DNA of 64,000 bases, from assembly GCA_036245805.1 (NCBI GenBank), contig BTRK01000002.1, positions 6,134,689 to 6,198,688 of the forward strand, in the 5' to 3' direction. This DNA is from Pristionchus mayeri (taxonomy: Eukaryota > Nematoda > Chromadorea > Rhabditida > Neodiplogasteridae). Below the pieces are notes generated by a model. It made no database searches. It saw only the letters and a program-made list of their open reading frames with translations, and had not been told where the DNA came from. Positions 56,025-64,000 of this stretch are shown here, in pieces (the stretch's first letter is position 1; each line of letters begins with the position of its first letter). The position numbers and the translations under genes were made by a program.

Positions 56025-58703
56025 TAGGGATAACAAAACGGAGCGGAAGTCGGCGAGTTGCCGGCGAGACAGGCAATTTTTGGCTCTTGCCGGCTTGAGG
56101 AGGGGAGGGAAGCGCCTTTGCCGGCAAGGATGGCCTTTCAACGGGAGAGTTGTCGGCGCGCCGATAAGAGACGGCCAGCGGTAGATCAAGGCCGCCTGCT
56201 AGGGAACAGAGAACCATTTCGAGCATAGTATTCAAAGTAGACTGGGTGTTTGGTGTGAACTAATTGGAATTATGTCAAAACAACCTATTTCATCATCATT
56301 ACGTAATATTGCGTCGTCCTTGCGTAACATGACGTTTTCAGCCAACAAAACTCTTCAAACTTGATGAGAATAATGGCATGAGAAGTCATTTGAAGCGGGG
56401 CGATCTCGCCGTCAATCGCATATATCGATTTCGTCATCATCATGCAATATGACGCCATTCTTATGCAATTTCATTCATTTCACTCATGATTCACTTCAGT
56501 CTCAACGAAAATGATCGGTAAAGGAGTCATTGGATATGGGGCGTTTCCGCCTTCAATCATATTTATCTATTTCGTCATCACTATGTAATATTACGTCATT
56601 CTAAAGCGCCGAACTTTACTATGTGAACTGCACCGAACTCTATCCGAAAAATTACGGTATCCAATTTTTCCTCTTTCGCTGTCGATCGGAACTGCTCATG
56701 ACTAGAGAGATGCGCCATAACCTGCAGATTATCCGCCCCAAGTTCCATCTCAAACTTATTCAAAGCCGTATACGTAGAGACCGCAAGGTGGGTGACCGAA
56801 TTGCTTTGGCAGGGTCATTTGTGGGTCTAATGTATCCCTTTGGGGCTAAATCAGGCCATACTTTTTGCCGTTTGGAGATATCGTATCGTTGACTCGAGTT
56901 ATGGCCCAAAAACACCTAGAAAGAGTCACAACGGAAAGGGAGTCGAAATCGGGACGAGAGCGAAGTGGGCGGAGCCCGCTCTGCCTGGTTTCTCCAAAAG
57001 TTTGAGCATAGCTTCGCGTCGAGCTTGCTCGAGGATGAGAGGAAAGGCAGAGGTCCTCAAGAGCGCGCGCTCTCTGCACACGCCGGGTGAGAGATAAGCG
57101 AGCAAGTAGAGAGGAAGCACCGCCCCTTTGCAGTTCCATTAGCGCACGCTCTTGAACCTTTAAAATGAAATGATTAATCGGAAAAAAATCCAAAAAATAC
57201 GTTCTCGGTGCCAATCGACGCCTAAAATCAGGAACTATCCATCGCACCATGCCCGTGTTAAGAATTGTCGTCGGAACCTTTTCATTCCCCTATCATGAAC
57301 CCTAAATCGGTCTTTTTTAGATATTTCTGATTAGATAATGCATGACGGGCACCCTGTCGTTTATAGACACTAGTTAGACGTATCCAAAAATATTTTTTCC
57401 ATATTTTTTGGATAAGTATTCGCTGCGTCATTTCAAGAACCAGATTTCGACGCGCCTCTTTCTCCTCCTAAGTGGGCGGAGCGTGCGGTCTCTACGTATA
57501 CTGCAATAGAAAACTCGACAATTCTGAATTTTGCCTTGTTTCAGATGCAGAGCTAGTAACCGTTTTTATTGCAAATTTGCATTGGGCAAGCTGCTACCTT
57601 TTTTCTGTGAAATTATTTAAAATTATTTAAAATAACATCTTGCGAGGAAATTACAAAAAAAAATGGAATACTGACCTACCGTACACCAATAGAAAATTAG
57701 CAAAAATGTTCTAGAGTTATCTTACACGCAGTAGGCGATGAGGTTATTCCGCCAGCATCAGTAGTATGTCGATTCCCATCTGCGCTTATGATTTTACAGA
57801 AAAAAAGGTAGCAGCTTGCCCAATGCAAATTTGCAATAAAAACGGTTACTAGCTCTGCATCTGAAACAAGGCAAAATTAAGAATTGTCGAGTTTTCTATT
57901 ACCGTATGCGGCTTTGAATAAGTTTGAGATGAAACTTGGGGCGGATAATCTGCAGGTTATGGCGCATCTCTCTAGACATGAGCAGTTCCGATCGATAGCG
58001 AAAGAGGAAAAATTGGATATCGTAATTTTTCGGATAGAGTTCGGTGCAGTTCACATAGTAAAGTTCGGCGCATTAGAATGACATGATATGACATGATATG
58101 ATATAGAATGATATTACATGGTGATGACGAAATAGATAAATATGATTGAAGGCGGAAACGCCCCATATCCGATGACTCCTTTACCGATCATTTTCGTTGA
58201 GACTGAAGTGAATCATGAGTGAAATGGATGAAATTGCATAAGAATGACGTCATATTGCATGATGATGACGAAATCGATATATGCGATTGACGGCGAGATC
58301 GCCCCGCTTCAAATGACTTCTCATGCCATTATTTTCATCAAGTTTGAAGAGTTTTGTTGGCTGAAAACGTCATATTAAGCAAGGATGACGCAATATTACG
58401 TAATGATGATGAAATAGGTTGTTTTGACATAATTCCAATTAGTTCACACCAAACACCCAGTCTACTTTGAATACTATGCTCGAAATGGTTCTCTGTTCCC
58501 TAGCAGGCGGCCTTGATCTACCGGCTGGCCGTCTCTTATCGGCGCGCCGACAACTCCCCGTTGAAAGGTCATCCTTGCCGGATTGAGGAGGGAGAGGGAG
58601 GGGTCGCCGGCAAGCGCGCCGGCTTGAAAGGGCCGTCTTGCCGGCAAGGGGTATAAATCGAGTCTTTTCTGACAAGGTGCCGACTTCCGTTTTGTCATCA
58701 CTA
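56025..58703. mobile_element. hAT-like palindromic element with 8-bp target duplication
   Basis: The ends are TAGGGATAACAAAACGGA and the reverse complement of TAGTGATGACAAAACGGA. GTTTCAAC stands directly outside both ends (56017-56024 and 58704-58711). Eight-base duplications and TAG-starting ends are typical of hAT transposons. The arms mirror each other through about 56775/57900 and 57500-57603/57803-57880. They contain a GC-rich CCGGCAAG/CTTGCCGG region near each end. No transposase is encoded. The left arm is interrupted by the element at 56771-57498. Confidence 0.85.
56771..57498. mobile_element. 728-bp element nested in the hAT-like palindrome
   Basis: Inverted ends TACGTAGAGACCGCA with TA outside both (56769-56770 and 57499-57500). 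The matching position of the right arm of the host palindrome lacks it, giving a built-in empty site near 57903-57912. The 134-codon minus-strand frame inside has no recognisable domain. This is a non-autonomous Tc1/mariner-like element. Confidence 0.8.
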
Positions 58704-59635
58704 GTTTCAACCACTGCATTACAATTCTTATCCCCGAGAAATGCAGTTCATTTCTCGTCTGCGGCTGTGAGAAGACCTTGCGTCTCCTTGATTGCAGTCT
58801 CTGCCTCCTCCTTTCTGATTTCAGCGGTCAAAATACCAAAACAAGATACCCGGAGCATCGACATAAGGAAAAATAAAACGTCCGCAAGCATCAAGGAAAA
58901 GGAGCGCGCGTTCAAATAATGTACAGTCAGTAGTGCCTGATTTATTACTAATGTTGCCTGATCGTCACTAATGTTGAACGTTTCTCGGATCGATGTCCCT
59001 GAAATTTCCCCAACCAAACTACAAACTCAGTTGCGATCAACAAAAACCCTGAATTTCAGGCACTTTTTTTCTATGTTTAGCGGTAATTCTGCAGCATATT
59101 TTTATACAGCTCAAGCAATTTCATGGACAGCCCCTGGACGTTTTCCCTTTCCTTATGTCGATGCTCCGGGGGCCGTGCCAATCAATTATATCATCAGTTT
59201 TCGATTTTCCACATCAGTTTGAACTGCGAGTCATACATTAAAATCAACATTACCAACGGTATTTTTTCAGCAACACTATCGTTTCAACCACTGCATTATA
59301 ATTCTTATCCTCGAGAAATTCAGTTCATCTCTCACCGATGTGAGAAGACCTCGCGGTATGTGAGAAGACCTCGCGTCTCTTTGACTGCATCTTCTTGCTT
59401 CTCAGACTTATCCAGCGACCACGATTACATGCTACAAACGTTGATTTATATTTTCGCATGTAAAACGGTCGTTAATCAACCGTGGTTTTAGAATATATAA
59501 ATTTTAAAAAATGATGAAAACATGAAGCCATGAGAAAGGAAATTGAAGCTAAATCAGGAACTTGTGATGCAATATCTAAAATAGGAAACACTCCAAACCA
59601 AAAATACAATATCATTTTTTAAGCCAATGTAAGGT
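58704..59635. other. Paralogous segment pair; no gene supported
   Basis: 59228-59410 is a diverged copy of the sequence that flanks the hAT-like element (55960-56024 plus 58704-58830), shared through ACCAACGGTATTT, CAACACTATCGTTTCAAC and GTGAGAAGACCT. In the copy the GTTTCAAC is present once and uninterrupted. The frames at 58638-58919 and 59123-59491 have no domain or splice support. Confidence 0.55.
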
Positions 59636-62500
59636 TCTCCATTCTCCATTCTCCATTCTCCATTCTCCATTCGAGAGCGGGCGAGGAGTGGTCGGTTCCC
59701 ACTTCTCTCTCAGCCCGCGATCGAGTGGGAGTCCCTGTCGAGTCGCCTGGACAACCTCGCGGGTCGCCTGTCCACTGGATGCAAGTATCAACCATCCGAA
59801 TCGGGAGCCTCAATGTGCGCACGCTCAAGTCGGACGCTTGAGTTGCTGAACTGGAAGATGCAGTGAGTGGCCTGCCCTTTGATCTGATAGCCTTACAAGA
59901 ACTGAGGAGGTCTGGCCATACCTCTCTTACCCTAGCAGTAAGCGGCCTTCTGCTAGTGGGATATGGTGTCCGTGCCGCTCATGGAACCGGATTCTTGATA
60001 AGCAATCATTGGGCGCCCCATTGTGTTTTTCATTCGTTGAACGACCGATTGTCTTTCGTGGACATTCCCCTAATTGGACTGCGCGTAATCAACATCTACG
60101 CGCCCACTTCAAGCCACTCAGATCAGGAGTACGATCGGATAATGAATGACCTATCGACCCTCATTACCTCCTCCGCTGGTCGTGTTCGTCTACCGGGTGG
60201 CGGACGAGGTCATGTAGTGGTCTGCGGAGATTTCAATGCGACAATTGGATCAAGGCAGACACCGGATGAAACCTTCATCGGAAATCATGGACTTGGAACA
60301 AGAAACGAACGAGGGCATCGACTAGCTGATTTTTGTGCGGAAATGCGCCTGTACGTGCACAATACACGATTCACCAAGCGAGACACGAGGAAATGGACTT
60401 GGGAAGCGCCCAACATGGCTACCCGAAACCAAATCGACTATATAATGTCTCGAAGTCCGTCGAATGTGCTAGATGTATCTGTAGTTGGAAGTCTACATTT
60501 CACTACGGATAACAGGCTAATAATGGCAAAAATAAGAATTACAACGAAATCAAGACAGCTCTACCACCAACCTCGACGCCAAGTACAATTCGATAAGAGA
60601 ATCTTCACGAGCAACGTACAATCGATACACGGAACACTAACGAGTTATGATGCCATAAAGAAGCAGCTGCACACGATTAGAAGGAAGTCTATGGTGCCAT
60701 CAGTAAAACAAGAAAGGTTTTCTCAATCAACGAAAGCTCTATTTGCGAAGAGAAAAGAACTGAAGGATAATGCAACCACGGCACAGAAGCGAATTGAATT
60801 CTCTCTCACTAGTAAAGCTTTACGTTTTTCAATACATGAAGATCTCAGAAAAAGGCACCTAGAAGTTGTAAGAGAGGCAGTGAGATATGGATATAGTACG
60901 TGCAGAGCACTGCAGTCATCGCAGATTGGACGAACACACTTGAACCAACTTCAAAAGGCAGATGGGTCAATAGCCAATTCGAAGAATGAAATGTGTTCCG
61001 TGGTGCAGAACTTTTACAATGACCTTTTCAAAAGAACCGTGCGCCCCCTCAAGAATAATCGCGAAATCAAGTGAACCCTTTCTGGAACTCTTACCGAGTG
61101 AAGTAAATCATGCAATACAGAAGATTAAAGTTGGAAAATCACCAGGTCCAGATAAAATCACATCAGAGATGCTGAAAAGTGGTGTAGACATTCTGGTCAA
61201 GCCCCTATGCTCTCTTTTCAATAAATGGATCAACGATGGAGAAATACCAGACTCAGTTCCGGATTCTACAATCTCGCTAATATACAAAAAAGGAAATCAT
61301 TTGGACATAGCGAATTATCGTCCCATTGCTCTCTTGAATATCATTTACAAAGTCTTTACAACCACAATTGACACACGTATTCAAAGAACGCTCAATGCAA
61401 GACAACCCCATGAACAAGCGGGATTCAGAAGAGACTACTCTACAATCGATCATTCTTTTGTAATAACGGAACTGATCAATCGCGCAAGCGAATACGACTT
61501 TCCTCTGTATTTCGTCTTCGTTGACTACATGACGGCTTTCGATTCGATCGAATTTGATGCTGTTTGGAGATCATTGTTAATTCAAGGAGTTCACCCCAAG
61601 ATAGTGAATATACTGAAGGAAATCTATAGCAGAGGACGAGTATATGTGAGGATGGGAAATGAAAAGGTCAAGATCGATGTAGAAAGAGGAGTCAGGCAGG
61701 GTGATCCTTTGTCCCCACACATATTCAATGCTGTCTTGGAAGAATGCATGAATAAGTTGGATTGGGAGAGATATGGAGTCAACATTGATGGGAAGAAATT
61801 GCATCATTTACGATATGCGGATGATGTAGTTCTGATCTCACATGACCCAATCGAATTGAAAAACATGATCGACGACTTATGCCGAGAAAGTAAAAAAGTT
61901 GGTCTCATTGTGAATAAGAAAAAGACAGTCGGGATGACAAACAGAAGTCAAAGTGCGCTGGTGATTGATGGTGAACTTGTGATTTATGTGAACTACTTCA
62001 TCTACCTCGGCAACCGAGTTTCCTTTGATCAAAATCTCATGTTAGAAGTGAACCGACGAATTGGAAGTGCCTGGAAAGGATTTAATCGATTCTTTGCCTT
62101 CTTGACAAATCGACAAATTGAGATGGGATTCAAAGCGAGAGTATACAAGATGTGCGTTGAACCCGCTTTCCTATATGGGAGCGAGTTATGGAATTCAACA
62201 AAGAAGATAAGAACCCGTCTAATTGTTGCTCAGAGATCAATGATGAGGAAAATGGCCGGAGTTACTAGATTTGACAGGAGAACGAACGAATGGCTTTCAC
62301 AGAAAGTGCCTATTCCGGATGTCAGAGTACAGTCAACGCACAGGAAATGGAATCTAGCTAGACGTATTTCGTTACTAAATGATGATAGATGGACGAAGAG
62401 AGTTATGGAGTGGACGCCCCTTGATCGTGTAAGACCTACAGGGAGACCTAAGACAAGATGGCGCGATGACATGACTCGTCAATGTGGAGCCACACTAAGC
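59636..62500 (+). mobile_element. Second RTE element, 3' end missing
   Basis: It starts with about five ATTCTCC heptamers, like the RTE at 6889-9870, and encodes a homologous protein on the plus strand. Homology stops near 62497 at GGAGCCACACTAAGC. The last 35 or so residues and the 3' tail found in the first copy are absent. I could not identify a target duplication. Confidence 0.9.
59782..62497 (+). pseudogene. RTE endonuclease-reverse transcriptase, disrupted
   Basis: By comparison with the first copy, translation would begin at Met near 59780 (MQVSTIRIGSLNVRTL). TGA at 59839-59841 follows shortly. The endonuclease runs in one frame to 61074 (LGLRVI-type IGLRVINIYAPTS, CGDFNATIGS, TDNRLI). 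The reverse transcriptase continues in a frame opened from 60986, so a frameshift lies near 61050-61075. The reverse transcriptase has GKSPGPDK, VDYMTAFDSIEF, RGVRQGDPLSPHIF and an intact YADD box, unlike the first copy. Endonuclease STDHR-type segment reads TTDNRL, with His replaced by Asn. It is non-functional as a whole. Confidence 0.88.
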
Positions 62501-63720
62501 TTTAAAAAAAAATTAAAATTTTGCCACCATGAATTCTCATCATGCCAATCCTCACTCACTCGTGTACTTCGCTTCGTCTCCTCGATTTATCCAGTTAATA
62601 AAGCAACTGCGACTGTTGCATGCATTCTTATCATCACTTCGAACCGTTGAAATAAAATTCGGGAATTTGGTCTTTGATCTCTGATAAACCGGTGATCCAA
62701 GTTCGACTGTTCAAACTCTACACTTTCATGTTCAGATTTTTTCTATAGACGTCCACTGGTGTGTCTGAATCTCCTCTCAAAACAGCATAATTTTAGTGAT
62801 TTTTCAAAGTTCAGAAAAAATCGATATTTGACCATTTTCCCGTGAATTTCTCGAGCGAGTGATCAAAATCCGCTAAAAATCGAGATTTCAAGCTGTTCTT
62901 TTCACATCCTCGGTACCATTTCTCTCACAGGACACTATGATCACTCTCATACCATACTTACTCAAGATAGTCATCCATTACCACACCACAAATGCACACA
63001 AAGTGGGTGTTTTGATAGCCTGTAGTAAATAATTCTGATTTTTTCCCAAAAATTAGTGAAAGTTTTGAAGGTAAACACTCGCTGTTGCGCTCAAAACTTG
63101 CCTCCTATGCTCAAACACTCCCAAAAATGACCTTAACGCGTGTCCTCAACGTCCACCTTACGATTAACCGAAGGCAGATTTCAGTCGGTGGGTTACGGTA
63201 CTCATTCTCAGGCGTACGGTAGCTTTCCATTGCTATCCGCTGTGGTAAGCAGTGATCTCCGATCACTTCCGCCCCAGTCTCCTACTTTTCCGCTCATTCA
63301 ATCGACTCAATAGCTCATCTCGCAACCATCATTGGGGTACGGTAACAATCCCCAGGTGTACAGTAGTTGTCCACAAATCAGTACTAGTCCACTGCCCACT
63401 GTCTCTCTAGACACCCTGGCAGGTTCGCGTGCTCAACGGTGGTCTTTACAGCCCCGTATTCCACTCCTTCATATGGGCACTCTCTTCGGTTCCCACACTC
63501 TCTCGCCTATTGTCCAAACTGAGAAAGTGACCTACACTCACCGCTCCATAGAAATATTGATCACACACCGCAAGAATCCACGTATGTACTTGGATCGGAG
63601 ACGGCTCGGGAATCCTGGGTGTTTTAAGCATTTTAAAATTTTGCAGACTTCATCGATCTGATAAATAATTATTTTTACATACGAAATTTCGAACGCTCCA
63701 TCTAGACTTTGCTAAACGAG
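62501..63720. other. Unassigned sequence after the RTE element
   Basis: No recognisable gene. A 109-codon plus-strand frame at 63332-63661 has no domain or splice support. Several GGTTACGGTA/TACGGTAG words near 63190-63350 recur elsewhere in the window near palindromes, so degraded repeats are likely. Confidence 0.35.
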
Positions 63721-63725
63721 ACAAC

Positions 63726-63993
63726 TCTCGCGAGAAGACCTTTCATTCTTGGTCGAGACGACTCTCATTTCGGTTGTCTCGACCGAGAGCTCATTTGCAT
63801 CTCTCGGCCGAGAGGCGAGAGTTCTCGCGAGAGCGAATGTTCTCCGAGAGCGAACAAAATAGAAGAATGACATTTGAAACTCATAGCAATTCTATCACCG
63901 GGAGTGTGAGAGAATGACCACCACAAAGGAAACTCTGCGAGAGGAATGAATTTGCATGTCTCGCGAGAGCTCTCGCCGAGAGTCGACTCTCGT
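63726..63993. repeat. Cluster of TCTCGCGAGA palindromes and CGAGAG words
   Basis: TCTCGCGAGA occurs at 63726-63735, 63823-63832 and 63959-63968. Many CGAGAG/CTCTCG words fill the space between, including CTCTCGGCCGAGAG and CTCTCGCCGAGAG. The stretch looks like the arm of another foldback element cut by the window end, or a regulatory cluster. No gene is visible. Confidence 0.7.
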
Positions 63994-64000
63994 ATAAATT

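Overview
The window looks like nuclear DNA of a free-living nematode. Host genes have many short exons, introns mostly of 40-150 bp and TTTCAG-type acceptors. The gene families are nematode ones: chemoreceptors, F-box proteins, a two-Ig ZIG-like protein, a DHS-3-like dehydrogenase, and maT, mariner and RTE elements. A diplogastrid such as Pristionchus is plausible, but I cannot prove the species. About half of the window is mobile DNA, much of it long palindromes.

Layout. 1-2160: nothing firm except a degenerate repeat. 2163-4345: two foldback elements. 4404-10161 (+): a broken multi-exon gene with a chromodomain-like 3' end, invaded by a maT transposon (5190-6480) and an RTE retrotransposon (6889-9870). 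10325-12224: a palindrome. 12291-15001 (+): remnants of two further genes, each with a premature stop. 15173-16180: an internally deleted mariner.

16231-25427 (-) is the most interesting locus. One gene appears to encode two IRE1-like kinase-RNase (KEN) modules in tandem. The first kinase has lost the HRD motif and the second keeps it. Three palindromes lie in or beside it.

27496-29442 (-): an SDR16C/DHS-3-like dehydrogenase. 30556-31213 (+): a chemoreceptor fragment. 32223-34278 (+): an F-box gene. 34761-39068 (+): two tandem seven-transmembrane receptor genes, the first decayed and the second intact. 40163-44534 (-): a ZIG-like Ig-domain gene with a 2.2-kb palindrome in intron 1 and a perfect 128-bp tandem duplication over one exon.

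45484-55695 is a roughly 10-kb DNA transposon with 1.7-2.0 kb inverted repeats. It carries a broken multi-exon transposase with a DNAG core and a C2H2 tail, and a tRNA-Gly-derived repeat. 56025-58703 is a hAT-like palindrome with an 8-bp target duplication, a nested element, and a nearby empty-site paralogue. 59636-62500 is a second RTE copy. The window ends in a cluster of TCTCGCGAGA palindromes.

All exon joins were made by eye on raw sequence. Stops and frameshifts called here could include assembly errors.
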